A DNA stretch of 64,000 nucleotides from Phyto melanocephala (lineage: Eukaryota > Arthropoda > Insecta > Diptera > Rhinophoridae), in the NCBI GenBank assembly GCA_941918925.1, contig OW799233.1, positions 84,574,055 to 84,638,054 of the forward strand, written 5' to 3'. The notes under the pieces were generated by a model, which saw only the letters and a list, made by a program, of their open reading frames with translations, made no database searches and was not told the DNA's origin. Below, one piece after another: positions 11,024-22,929 of the stretch (the first letter of the stretch is position 1; every line of letters starts with the position of its first letter). A program made the position numbers and the translations under genes.

Positions 11024-11705
11024 ATTACTTTTATTTAAATGTTAAAATGTCTATATATTTACTAGCTCATATGCATGTGTGTAGAAAAAAACTTGTTAAT
11101 TGACATAAAGAATCTAGATTAATAAAACTACATATTTTACACAAACAATTTTGCTAAAATCTTAGTCTATTTATCTATTTGTGAATTCAGTTATTTAACT
11201 AATACCGATCAAAATTGCTAAAATAAATTAAACAAATTATAATATGATTCTACACATATTTACTAAAAAAGCCTTAAAATGCTTTAAAATAAATACGAAG
11301 TAAGACTATATATTATGATTAAATATTATTAATTTCGCTATTTTTATTTGCGTACATAATAAATAAATAAGTTTGTATACAAAATTTAAGTTATTTTTTT
11401 CCTTTTTTAAATAAAATTTTAACTTAAATTGGTTTAATTTAAATTTTTTTAATGTAAGTGAATGGAATTAGTTAAACTAGTATTATATGGTTGCTTCGAT
11501 TTTTCAAAAAAACCTTTTTAAATAAATTAATTAAAAACAAGTTTTCCTGAGAAAAATTTTGGGTCGAACAAATTGGTGAAAAAAGTCTAGAATAAGATAA
11601 AAATTATTTATTTCTGACGTTCCAAAACACAATATCATCAACAAAAACGGCAATTTTATACTGAATAATAATAAAAATATTTTAGGAACATACTATTAAG
11701 TATAA

Positions 11706-11944
11706 CAAGTAACAGTGCTATATTCGGCCGTGCCGAATCTTATATACCCTTCACAACGTGTAGTCGCGCAATAACAATTGTTTGTATCACCATTCATCTC
11801 ATAAAAAATACGTACATATCTACATACATGTAAAAACATACATATAAAAACCATACCATTGTAAAATTGATAATTGAGCTTACGTATGTATGTTTCTAAA
11901 AAAAAAATTTAAAAAAAAATTATAAAAATATAAATAATATAAAC
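11706..11944 (-). mobile_element. DINE-1-like family A, 3'-end fragment
   Basis: Starts CAAGTAACAGTGCTATATTC with the full hairpin ATTCGGCCGTGCCGAAT, then TTATATACCCTTCACAACG and the CCATTCATCTCAT block. After an A/T tract it is replaced by a new 3' terminus at 11945. It is a partial copy in tandem with the next one. Confidence 0.75.
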
Positions 11945-12506
11945 AAGTAACAGTGCAAATATTCGGCCGTGCCGAATCTTATAGATTTTTAAGAAAATTT
12001 TTTAAGAAAATTTATAATAATAATTTTTAAAAAATTTTTAAAAAAATATTTAAAAAAAATATAAAAAAAAATAATAAAATATAAATAATATATTAAATAA
12101 AATAAAATAAAATTTTTTTGGCTCAGCTGGAATTCGATGCCACGTTTACTTTAACCAGTATGTATGTAGGTTTTTGTTGTAATTGTGAATAAAACGAGGT
12201 GGTCGTGGTTTTTTGCTCATATCTCAGAAAGTTATGGGAGGATTGTGCTGAATTTCAATAGCGATTCATTTCTGGATATTTCCAAGAGATTGATACTATA
12301 TACAGATCTGAGGTACATATAGTTGCTTCTAAAAGTTGATTTCAACCAACACACGGGCAGACGGGCAGACGGACAGACGGTCAGGGCTTAATCGACTCCC
12401 CTATTCATAAGCTTTCAGAAAATATATACTTTATGGGATCGGAAATGAAAATTGTAGAAATTACAAACGGAATGACAAAGCTATATATACCCTTGTGAAG
12501 GGTATA
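11945..12506 (-). mobile_element. DINE-1-like family A copy, internally deleted near the 3' end
   Basis: Starts CAAGTAACAGTG with hairpin ATTCGGCCGTGCCGAAT, lacks the TTCACAACG to CATCTCAT segment, then has the A/T domain, the tRNA-like block at 12120-12165, GAGGTGGTCGTGG and the CTTTATGGGATCGG block. It ends TATACCCTTGTGAAGGGTATA, a perfect 9-bp stem hairpin at the element's 5' end. Confidence 0.78.
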
Positions 12507-13060
12507 AAAAGAGGCTTTTTAAACTTGACTGCAACCCCATTTTAACTTTAAATAACCAGTCCATAGATATTGTAAGCTCTGCCAAAAATCTTGGTATATA
12601 TTTTAATAACAACCTTACTTGGTCTAATCACGTTAACGTTGCATGTGGTAGAATGTTCTCAATGTTAAGAAATCTATGGCAAACTCAATATTGTACTCCA
12701 ACTAAAATTAGAATACTTCTTGCCAAAACTTATTGTTTGGTTGTGAACTATTTGCCAGTTGTAATAGTGAAAGTAAAGGAAAACTTAATGTGGCGTTTAA
12801 TAACATTATTCGGTACGTATATGGTCTAAAAAGATATGACCATATCTCCCCCTACGTAACCTTGCTTTACGGTATTAGTTTTGATGATTATTTAAGAGTG
12901 CGTTGTTTACTGTTTATGCATAAAATTATATATACACATCAGCCTGAAGATCTCCATGAACGTTTAAATTTTTCAGCACTTGATAAAGGCAAAAGAATTC
13001 TAGCATTTAGTCATCGAACACTGATTTCTAAATACCATTTCCTTATTAATGCTTGTATGT
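12507..13060 (+). pseudogene. non-LTR retrotransposon fragment (post-catalytic RT and C-terminal region)
   Basis: Translation gives SAKNLGIYFNNNLTWSNHVN, then RNLWQTQYCTPTKIRILLAK and, after a frameshift near 12735, GCELFASCN, NVAFNNIIRYVYGLKRYDHI and a C-terminal HRTLISKYHFL. These are the thumb/C-terminal signatures of a LINE polyprotein. The YADD catalytic core is absent because the fragment is 5'-truncated at or inside the DINE boundary at 12506. The 132-residue open part covers 12733-13131, but its last 30 residues (Tyr/Ile/Leu/Phe-rich) probably read beyond the element. It differs in detail from the RNase H LINE at 16659. Confidence 0.68.
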
Positions 13061-14135
13061 ATATTGTTTTATCTTATTTTATTATTGTTTTGTCCTATTT
13101 TATCTTATTTTATTTTATTAAATTTTATTAACACTTTGTTATTAAATTTGGTTAAATTCTATATTTTGCCTTTCTTAATTTTTTATTTAAATTACTTACA
13201 ATTTATGTTCAAAATTACGTAGTTAAATCTAACACCTATTTTGTTATTATTTCTAATATATTGTATTTGCATATGCTCAGTTCCATACTGCAATATAAGA
13301 TTTAAAGTTTTGTGTATGGGACATCGAAAAGAAATAAAAATAAATAAATAAAATAAATAAAGCCACATCGCCATTGAAAATCTTGCATTTGGCAGTTTCA
13401 ATAGATCTTCCAACGTGCTGACATCTCCTCAAAGGTTTTTCCGTCAGCGTATTTTGCTACAGGGAATCTATCAAAACTTTTTCGTTGTCTTGAACAGATA
13501 GATGATATCGATTAGTTGGAAGGACTTAGTCTGCATATAGTCACCCTACCCGGTTTGGGAAAGAAAGGTACTTAAGTTTTCGTCTATGCCATCTTCTGCA
13601 ATCTTCTCACTTTAGATGTATCAGTTACACAAGAGCAGAATTTTCGCCACGTATTTAGATAATCATCTCACGGAATGATTAACAGTTCTCCTCGTGTCAC
13701 TCATCATAGCTTTCACTTCCATGCTCCATTATGCTGTTTATTAGTCATTGCCGCCAGAAGACAAACATTCTCGAAAGCAATCCTAATAGTGAAGTTCATC
13801 TTCTCTATTCTCCACTCAATCTCTTTTGTATTTCAAAGAACCCGATGTGGAACACTTTCCAAAAATCACGAAAAGTACTCGTTGTATTAAATACGATTCT
13901 TTAAGACCATAATATGCTGCATAGCCATATAGTCAGACATAGTAAGTTTGTCCACCGCTCTTTAGTTTTAGCTATATCAAGCATTCGGACAGAGCTTAAG
14001 GTGATGCCTATTACCTCCGTTTTACGTGCATAAACCCAAACTTACGAAAAAGTCAGTGACTATGTTTTTGGTGGTAACATTTGTCTTAACTTGTACTTGA
14101 TAAACAAATTATTTCGTTTAAAAAAGGATCAAAAA
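13061..14135. other. stretch without recognisable gene
   Basis: The part 13400-14050 is clearly less AT-rich than its surroundings and could be a decayed coding or transposon segment, but neither strand gave a translation that I recognise. Short frames at 13192-13413 (minus) and 13675-13890 (plus) are not supported as genes. Confidence 0.4.
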
Positions 14136-14768
14136 CAAGCAACATTGCTATATTCGGCCGTGCCTAATCTTATATACCCTTCACAACGTGTAGTCATGCA
14201 ATAACAATAGTTTGTATCACCATTCATCTCATATGAAATACGTATATTTATACACATAAAAACATACATATATAAAACAATCCCATTGTAAAATTATAAA
14301 TTTACGTAAGTTGTTTAAAAAAATAAAATAAAAAAAAAAAATTAAAAAAAAATTAAATAAAAAATTTAAAAAAAAAATATAAATAATAAATATAAAATAA
14401 AAAAACCAAAAAAAAAATTATATGAAAAAAAAAATAAAAACAAATAATATATAAAATAAAATATATAAAAAAAAATTTTGTTTTTGGCTCAGCTGGGATT
14501 CGATGCCACTTTTACTCTAACCAGTATACCACGTGTATATGTATGTATGTTGTTGTTCTGAAAAAAAAAAAACGAGGTGGTCATGTTTTTTGCTCATATC
14601 TCAGTTTTTTATGTACCGATGTTTCTGATTTTCAATACCGATCTACTCTCGAATGTTTCTGATATCTCACCCGGGTCCAGGTGATGTCAGGGGGCTTCAA
14701 AAAGTCGATTTCCACATACACACGGACAGACTGCATAGCTTAATCTACTCCCCTGTGTAAAGGGTATA
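14136..14768 (-). mobile_element. DINE-1-like family A copy
   Basis: Left edge CAAGCAACATTGCTATATTC with hairpin ATTCGGCCGTGCCTAAT (one stem mismatch), then TTATATACCCTTCACAACG, CATTCATCTCATATGAAA, an A-rich domain, the tRNA-like block at 14487-14530 and CACACGGACAGACTG. It closes with TGTGTAAAGGGTATA. It belongs to the subgroup with the GATGTTTCTGATTTTCAAT text, like 27447 and 49139. The CTTTATGGGGTCGG block is deleted before the right end. Confidence 0.78.
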
Positions 14769-16095
14769 CATATAGGTTCATATTATTTGTTTGTTTATAA
14801 AACAAGCAAAGTAAAAAACAAAAAAATTATAGCAAAATTTCTAAATTTGTTCCATTATATTTTACAAAGTTTGAAGTAGAATACCTCCTGAAAACAAAAA
14901 AAAAAGGCAAAATATTACTGTAAGGATGTATGCGCTGTATTGTTTTTTATAGCAACTTAATACCCGCAACAAAAAATACATATCGAACTTAACTTCTCTA
15001 TACTCTAGTCTGTTGGAAAAACATTTTGTAAAAATATTTAAAATAAATATTTTTACTTAATAAATTTTTATTAGAGTTTTTATTAGTGCCTGCGTTTAAT
15101 ACTTTGTTTAATTAAACATAAATTAGCTTAAGTAAATACGTCCAAATAATAAATAATACGAATAATATAGAACAAACAAAAAGCTGACGCTATAGAAAAA
15201 ATAAAAATTAAAATAATATTGATTAAGCTAATTGAACCTTCATGAAATTAACACCTTAAGCTACAAAAAAAGTCAAATAAGAAAATGAGTAAATGAAGGC
15301 ATGTTTTTCTTTTCATCATCACTGTATCGATTGGAAATTAAAGACTCACATTACAAATGCTTAAAAATACATTTGTATTAATGTGAGTATGTTTGACTGT
15401 GTGCCTTTTCTAAAAGTATTTACGTTTCTTTTTAGGAACAAGTTCACAAAAATACATTAAATACAACTCTTAGATAGCGATACGCTATGGAATTTTGACA
15501 CAGTTTGAAAGTAAAGAAAATTATAAAAAATAGTTAAGAAATATAAGTGTATACTGATATATTTATGCAAATTACTACAATAAAATTATTGTAAGTAAAA
15601 GTATTAAAAAGATCGTTTTGTACTTTGAGGAAAGGCAATTTTTCAGTGCTATGGATGCCTTACTTCCCTTCTTTTTTATCCATCTGTATAACCATACCTA
15701 CATACATACCTTCATCGGCCAGCCAGACTGCTTATTTGTAGCGAATATCGACAAATATTAATGCCCAGTTGTAGCAACAATTGAACTGAAAAATCAGTGC
15801 AATCAATTAGCATTAATTATTAAATGTTCACAATACATTTTTCATACTCTCACACATAAAGTTACTACTAATATTTGTGTGGAGTATGTTTACTTTGATT
15901 TTAATAAAAATGAAAATAATAAATAGAAAACTAAATCATGTTAAACAGAATACTACCATATCTCAGACAGTGAATCGTTAATATAGAAACAAAAACCGAA
16001 ATAGGAATGATGTTGCCATATTATACTAATATTTTCTTTAGAATTTCAAATATACATACATCGGACACTTTGGCGAATGTGGTCTCCTACTGACA
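14769..16095. other. AT-rich stretch without recognisable gene
   Basis: No protein-like frame, terminal repeat or RNA gene was recognised. Confidence 0.5.
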
Positions 16096-16380
16096 AATAC
16101 CCAACATGGCTGTGACGAATTTTGGATACCCACCACCAATTTTGTCTACTTTTATAGCACAGTATTTATTATATTGTTATTAACAGTAATCGCTATCGAA
16201 TAATTTCTTTATACTAAAATATGTATCACTTTCTTTGAGTAACTTCGATATGCTATTAAAATATTTTCGCAAATTTAGTCTTTCATTAAAAATAGGCGTT
16301 AAATTTGGCGTTTCAATATAGTTTCTGCTTAGAAATACAACATAGATATTTCAATAAAGTCCTTTATTTGTCCCATGGAG
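16096..16380 (-). mobile_element. DINE-1-like family B, diverged 3' part
   Basis: GGATACCCACCACCAATTTTGTC, TTAACAGTAATCGCTATCGAATAA and ATGTATCACTTTCTTTGAGT match the family B copies at 24280 and 42040. The hairpin region before it (CATGGCTGTGACGAATTT) is degraded. It provides the uninterrupted version of the site used by the mariner-like element at 24400. After about 16380 similarity is lost. Confidence 0.65.
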
Positions 16381-16658
16381 TATATTGGACACATTATAGA
16401 CATGTCTGATACTATTTGTAGATATGATATGCCCCTAGGACTATTCGTAAAATTTTGAATAAGTTAGTGACTAATCGGCAAAGTTATAGACAAACAAATT
16501 TTAAAAATAAATATATTACTTTTTTAAGAGTTAGTTACAAAAGTTACTTATTAAGTTTTGGAAACATTAAAGACACTAAGACAAGGCGTAATCTCGGAAA
16601 CTATTGCTATGAAATCTGAAAGAATCGGTTTGAAACTAACTGAGATATAAGGTGTCTT

Positions 16659-17979
16659 AAAGGCAATTGGCCTTAATTGGGGTATTAACCCCAGGAACTT
16701 ATACTGGCTATACGGTTCTATCGTCAGACCAATTCTTTATTACGGGGCGGCAGTCTGGTTGGTGGCGCTGGAGAAAAGAATCCGCCAAGACAGATTCAAA
16801 CGTATTATGAGAATGGGTGCAATTATGATAACAGATGCTCTTAGGACCACCTCACCTAAGGCACCAGATTCTGGCTAAGCAGATGGCCGCGGACACCACA
16901 CTGAGGTTGAATGCCACAAGGGTATGGAAGTATGTAAATTATGGACATGTAAGGATTTTGAGTATGATCAATATTGATTCTCCTATTGATTACAATGTAC
17001 CTGAACCAGTATTCGATCCGGGTTTCGTGACGAATATACCGGATAAATCTGAATACGATAATGGCCTCCGACCTCCGGAGAATGCCATCCAGATGTTTAC
17101 TGATGGTTCGAAATTACATGCTGGAACTGGATGTGGTATATTTTCGATCCAGTTGGGTTTGTAATTGTCCCAGAGGCAACCAGATTACTGTAGCGCGATA
17201 CAGGCCTGGAATATCTGGCAGGAATATTCATATAGTTACTGACAGCAAGATGGCTATTAGATCCCTGGAGAGTGTGTACAGCACATCGAAAATTGCTCGG
17301 GAATGCCGGGTTTCTCTTGAGGAGAGAGCGAGACATTCGACGGTTACCCTTGTGTGGGTTCCAGAACATGGGGATATTGATGGTAATAAAAGGGCTGATG
17401 CACTTGTAAAAGCCGGTACCACCTTAGATTCGGTTGAATCCAGTTGTGCTTTGGGTATTCCCTTATCAAGGGGAAAGCAGCTTATCTCGCACCGATTCTA
17501 TTTGGAGGCTAAGGAAAGATGAGTGAGAGAACCCACTTGCTTGGGAGGCAGAAAAATCTGGCCTGACATAGATGCGCATAGAACGCAACATGCGGTGAAT
17601 ATGCCCCGAATCCTCCTTAGGAACCTCATAGCGATCATTACTGGACACTGGCCTATAGCTAAACATGCGAAAAGGCTAAATATCCCTTACAACGACTTCT
17701 GCAAAAGTTGCGATAACGAGAAAGAGGAGCAGACAATTGAACATCCTGCATTCGGGGACCTTAGATACCACATTCTAGGTCAGTGAATACTTGAAAGTAA
17801 AACTCGTCTTTCCGCAGGTGATCTGGGAAAGATCCACACCTTTATAAACAGGACAGGAGGGCTGAAGAACGACGGCCAGAGGACGTAGGTTAACGGGCAT
17901 TAGTGCTTATGGTATCACAACGGGACCCTCGGAGTACCAAAGTGAGCTATGCCTTCGGGCTGCCGAATCTAACCTTACC
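16659..17979 (+). mobile_element. 5'-truncated RNase H-bearing LINE with 11-bp target duplication
   Basis: Translation in shifting frames gives the end of an RT domain (RPILYYGAAVWLVALEKR, a common LINE motif). An RNase H domain follows: MFTDGSKLHAGTGCGIF (first Asp), VTDSKMAIRSL (second Asp) and WVPEHGDIDGNKRAD (His/Asp block). Then comes a C-terminal CKSCDNEKEEQTIEH cysteine/histidine motif typical of R1/LOA/I-group LINEs. At least two frameshifts break it (near 17150 and 17520). The 3' end is CTAACCTTACC. Flanks are TAAGGTGTCTT at 16648-16658 and again at 17980-17990, an exact target-site duplication, so the insertion is one 1321-bp event of target-primed reverse transcription. Confidence 0.85.
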
Positions 17980-18598
17980 TAAGGTGTCTTTTCTAAAATG
18001 TACAAACGAAAACCGATTTTTTGCAGCAAGATTAGTCAAGAAGCGAGTTAAGTCCTTTATTTTGAATATATAATATAATAAATTATAAGAGAAATGGAAA
18101 TTCAAGATGGCCACCATTACAAAATGGCGTACAATTAATTTATATTTGGGTTAAATTTGGCTATTAATATATGTTCACTTCAACCTCCTCAATATTGGTA
18201 TGAAACGCAAGGACTTAACCAGTAGAATGCAGTAAACTATGAAAAGCTTAAAATTTAAAATGACGTTTTTAATAAAACGGCGGACATATTGATTAAATAT
18301 AGTATTTACGGCTTTGCATTCTTTGACCCCACCAATATAAGCATCAAATGAAAGGGTCTAATCTGTTTAATACAGTAAACTATGAAATATTTCAAATCCA
18401 AGATTGCACCATAAACATAATGGCGGATTTGACATGTTTTTTATATAGTTTGTTTAGTCAATGTTCAGGTATATGTTACAGTCAGGAATGTATTTATTCT
18501 CTTTTCTGATTCATTGCTAGCATATTTGATTGTTACTTTATGGTACAAGTAAACTGTGAGAAGAGTATAAAAGATTCGGCATAGCCGAATATATTACT
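17980..18598 (+). mobile_element. DINE-like third family, 3' end with hairpin
   Basis: The closing text GAGTATAAAAGATTCGGCATAGCCGAATATATTACTCT is laid out like the family A and B 3' ends: a GGTATA/AGTATA-like motif, hairpin ATTCGGC-ATA-GCCGAAT, then a short tail. The body (CAATATTGGTATGAAACG, AATGGCGGATTT) differs from both families, so I call it a separate family. Its 5' limit is uncertain and probably lies before the LINE, somewhere after 16380. Confidence 0.5.
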
Positions 18599-21500
18599 CT
18601 AATTTGCTATCTCTCTTATTTAATTATTATTTGTTTGCTTTTGATATTAACAAATTTTCACTTTTTAACTTCCAAAACACTGCCCGGTTTAAAGTAAATA
18701 CCTTTCGAATGGTATATAATTTCTACTAAAGTTGACTAACAAAAAACTGTTAGAAACTGATTTACGTTAGCTTAATTATGCTTCGATTATTATATTAATT
18801 ATACTACATTTTGTATAAAAGTTTCTTTTTATGTATTTTTTTTATATCAAATATAGTATACAAATATAGTGTAGCCCGTAATAATCGAAAAGGATTTTAT
18901 ATTAATTATCACCATCAAGTTCTATAAAAAATTGCTTTATATTCGGGATATTATTTCAAAAATTTTTCATTGGTTGTTCGGTTGAAGCTGGTATATATGC
19001 ATTTCTCTAGTGCATAAACAAAATGATATTTTAAATAAAAAAATAAATAAAAAAAACTTTTTTATACCCACAATTTTTTCTTGTTAGTTTTTCTCAAATA
19101 CTAGGAAATTTTTTTATGTTACTTGATGAAGATTTTTTCGGTTTCCCTTTAAAATATATGTAATGTTAACCGATGGTTAGCCAAATGTATTAGTATAAAT
19201 ACATTAACTCATACTCTCAACTGATTCTACATATATATATATGTATTTGTTACACATACTACGATATCATTGCACAATAAAAAGGTGTTAATAGTAAAAG
19301 TAAATTTCTAAAACAAAATATTTTTAAAAAAGGTAGTTATAGTCTCCATAATAAAATATACGATTTGTTTTGTACGTTTAAAATCGTGTTTTTGTCTACA
19401 ACTTACCTGACCCTTAAAAATTTGTCATAAAAGGAACTGTACATCTTTTAGGATTGTACACGAAAACACTAATCACTTTCATTACTCATATTTTAACTGC
19501 AGGATACCGATTTAATTTTGATATAGACAAAAATTTAGCATTCAATATCTTTTGTCAACTAACTGTAATACGTTTTCAAATAAAATTTACTAAAATTATG
19601 ATATGGAATTTTACATTAGTTCAGGTACCAACTTAAATCAAGGCCACATATATTATCTCTTATTCATATTATGTAATATTTTTTAAAGAAACAAAAAAGT
19701 GTACATAAAGGCATTTGTCCTTGAAGAGTTCTTGGAATGTTATTCAAAATTTGTATTATAAAAATATTTTTCCATCTATGCAACGTTCACACTAGATTTT
19801 GTTAAAAAGTATTTTTTTTCTTTTGAAAACTATATAACTAACATATTTACATGTTAAAATCAGATTTTAACTGTGTTTAAAATTGTATGCCAGTAGAAAT
19901 ATGATTTTTTTTTTCAACAAGTTTCTTAAGATAAAAAACTACTCATTTTTAAATATATTCTAGTACATAATATAGAGAATTTTTTAAGGCAAGGTAAGTC
20001 AATAAAATACGCAAATAATTTAATGTCATTAATCCATAGATTTCAAAGGAATTAGAATTTTTCCGCCCATTTAAAGTCCCAATTAGTGATTATTTATAGA
20101 CGTAGTGGTGATTGTTGAATATCTTGTACTGCTAATACTCTTTCTTAGAATTGGAAACACATATTTTGTAACAAATTTAAATACTTAAGTAATTTACTAC
20201 ATTGATAATGCAGAAAATACTTCAAGTATAATTATCCAAAAACAGTATAAAAAGTTAATGTTCAAATTAATGGACAGTAACTCATAAACCGGAACTGTTC
20301 TTAAGACTTCTATATGTTGTTTTTTTCCTGTTTTAAAATTTTTATTCACTTATGAATAATGTCATTAACTGCCTTGTAAATACACAGACTGTAGTTATAT
20401 AAAAATAAGGATACACAAATATTGTAAACTTACTTAAACGTTATCATAATAATATTTGTATCCCGTTTTTAAGTTTAGATGCATTTCTATCTTCTGCGTT
20501 CTATCTCGCTAATTCTCTTTTTTTCACAATCTCAAGATAATAAGAAATGAAAGAAACATAAAAAACATTAAAAACTTCAACATAGTACTCAACAACGTTT
20601 TAAACTGGCTTGATTAATGAGGCTTTAAATTACGGCACTTTGATTTTCATTCTTTAAATATGCCAAAGGACAACAACTAAAACAACCTTAACTTTAGCGG
20701 TAGCAGCAATAACAATAATAAAACTGATAATATATTTATGTGTGTAAGTGTACAAGTATTTAGACAAACAAACGACGGAAAGGATTCATTGACATCATGT
20801 TGTATATATAACACAATCGAAAACAAAATCAAATAGAACAAATAAGTACAATAATAAAAGCTTAGAGGCTAAAATAAAATGAACAGAAAAAAAAAACATC
20901 TGTAACTAAAAGCATAATAAATACAAAAAGTTAAGATGCACATGAAAAGGATATGCTGAATACACGAAGAATAAAGAGATATAAAACATGATTTTATTAA
21001 ACTCTTTGCAAACCAAAGAGAAGGCGAGAGATTATATAAAAAAATATATAAAAATGGTTGGGTATACGATAACAAGAAGAGAGGATTGTTAACAAAATTA
21101 TTTATATTTTATAACCCTGCAGTGCGTTGGTAGCTTTCGAAAATATTAATAATTTGAATCAACAGCAGAATACTATGAATTTAAATTCATCACAAAGAAA
21201 AGAAAAATAAAAAAGAAAAAAGAAAAAGCTTGTTATTACATTCTGTATAAGAAATTATTATTTCAAAACTTTGATGGCGCCGTATATAGTCAACGATCGA
21301 GGATATAAAAAATTAATTTTCAAATTTCAATTGGTCCAAAAAAATACTGGATGGTTACTTATTTGGGTACTTTTTATGGCGAATTAAAGTTCCTTTTCTA
21401 GCCGAAATATATCAAAGTAAGTGGAGTTTCAAAAATTAAAAAATTAAAAGCTCAGTATCCGTAAAAACTCAAAAAAAAACAAAATATTTGTTAAGATAAA

Positions 21501-21615
21501 AAAAAAACGCAAATTAATTAAATTGAAATTATTTTAGGTTTTTTAAAAGCATATTTGACAGATCTTGTACAAAGGTTTGTCAAATAAACCTTCAATAAGC
21601 CTAAAATATTTTTTA
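18599..21615. other. AT-rich stretch without recognisable gene
   Basis: About 3 kb with only short, low-complexity frames. A more complex segment at 21230-21430 gave no recognisable translation. No terminal repeats were found. Confidence 0.5.
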
Positions 21616-22490
21616 CTAGCCAATCCCGGCGCGCGTTGCTACGCCCCTTCATGAATTTTAATCGCATTCTGAAGTTTAATCGAATATCAAGTGCAAGGCT
21701 AAAAATTATAACTTTTTTTTATGAGCGTGGCACTGCCCAATTTTCTAATTACGAAACTGTATAGTCGTGCCAGCTCAATATGTGTGTGAAAAGTTTCAGA
21801 AAAATCGGTGATACTTAAGTAGCTGGAAAGTGATAACTTTTTTTTTATGGGCGTGGCACAGCCCACTTTTCTAATCACGAAAAAGTAAAGTCATAACAGC
21901 TCAATGTGTGTGCAAAGTTTCAGAAAAATCGGTCCAGTTCAAATACCTCAAAATTATAACTTGTTTTTATGGGCGTGGCTCTGCCCACTTTTCTAATCAC
22001 GAAATTATATAGTCATGACAGCTCAATGTGTGTGCAAAGTTTCAGGATAATCGGTCCAGTATAAGTACCTCAAAATTATAACTATTTTTTATGGGCGTGG
22101 CCCTGCCCACTTTTCTAATCACGAAATCATAAAGTCATGACAGCTCAATATGTGTGCAAAGTTTCAGAAAAATCAGTCCAGTGCATATACCTCAAAATTA
22201 AAACTTGTTTATGGGCGTGGCCCCGCCCACTTTTCTAATCACGAAATTTTTTAGTCATGAGAGCTCGATATGTGTGCAAAGTTTCAGAAAAATCGCTCAT
22301 GTGGAAGTAGCTTAAAGTGATAACTAATTATTTATGGGCGTGGCCCCGCCCACTTTTTTCCACCCATAAACACTCCCTGGTATGTGTACAACAACTTACC
22401 AAAGTTTGAGCCCGATCGGTTTTACAGTTTCGGAGTCTATAGCTAACACACACACACACACACACAGAGTTTCACTTTTATATATATAGA
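21616..22490 (-). mobile_element. non-autonomous Helitron-like element, copy 3
   Basis: Same family and orientation as 47-929. The plus strand begins CTAGCCAATCCCGGCGCGCG (3' end, flanking A) and ends TTTCACTTTTATATATATAGA (5' end TC, flanking T). Six repeats of about 121 bp carry TGGGCGTGGC..GCCCA near 21722, 21849, 21969, 22091, 22212 and 22335. The (CA)n tract near 22445 is shorter than in copy 1. Non-coding. Confidence 0.75.
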
Positions 22491-22703
22491 TGAATACGAC
22501 AGGCAGTAAGCATGTATATTAAAGCGATCTACTTTCTCTCAAGTTAACGGTTATCTTGGTATTTTAAAGTTCATTATTTATTATTATTGCATTGTTTAGA
22601 TCATTTTGTGCTCAAGAGACTGTTGATATCCACATTATGAATTATTAAAATATTTTCACAGTTCCCAGTCTTTTTTTAACTTTTTTAGAAGAGCGTCCTT
22701 ACA

Positions 22704-22916
22704 TCAAGTTCTAAATTCTTGGATGGGCATATATTTTTCAGTGCCTAACGAATTGATTTCGTAACTGAAAAAGTAAAACTGAACGTTAGCATCATTTATC
22801 TCAGCTACGGCTGTTTTCAATAAGCGGTCTAAATAAAAACAAGGGATAAACACAAATTTTGCTGTATCCGAGTTTTGGTAAATGTTAATTTTTGGAATGT
22901 TGAATAAACCTGCCAT
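22704..22916 (-). CDS. hypothetical 70-residue protein, intronless candidate
   Basis: The ATG has an excellent insect context (ACAAAATG). The frame runs 70 codons with varied composition: MAGLFNIPKINIY at the start, a hydrophobic FVFIPCFYLDRLL segment near residues 22-34, and an acidic EINDANVQ stretch. It differs from the repetitive short frames around it. An AATAAA lies about 120 nt past the stop (near 22578) and could serve polyadenylation. I do not recognise the protein. It could be a small gene, the last exon of a larger one, or a leftover of a transposon; no splice acceptor or transposon end was identified. The stop lies 213 bp from the Helitron end at 22490. Confidence 0.3.
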   Translation of the reverse strand: MAGLFNIPKINIYQNSDTAKFVFIPCFYLDRLLKTAVAEINDANVQFYFFSYEINSLGTEKYMPIQEFRT

Positions 22917-22929
22917 TTTGTTGTAAGTT

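Noticed and set aside
13400..14050. Possible LINE or host exon because of higher GC content
   Set aside because: Translations of both strands gave no motif that I could name.
17097..17369. 90-codon minus-strand open frame
   Set aside because: Antisense shadow of the RNase H domain of the LINE at 16659.
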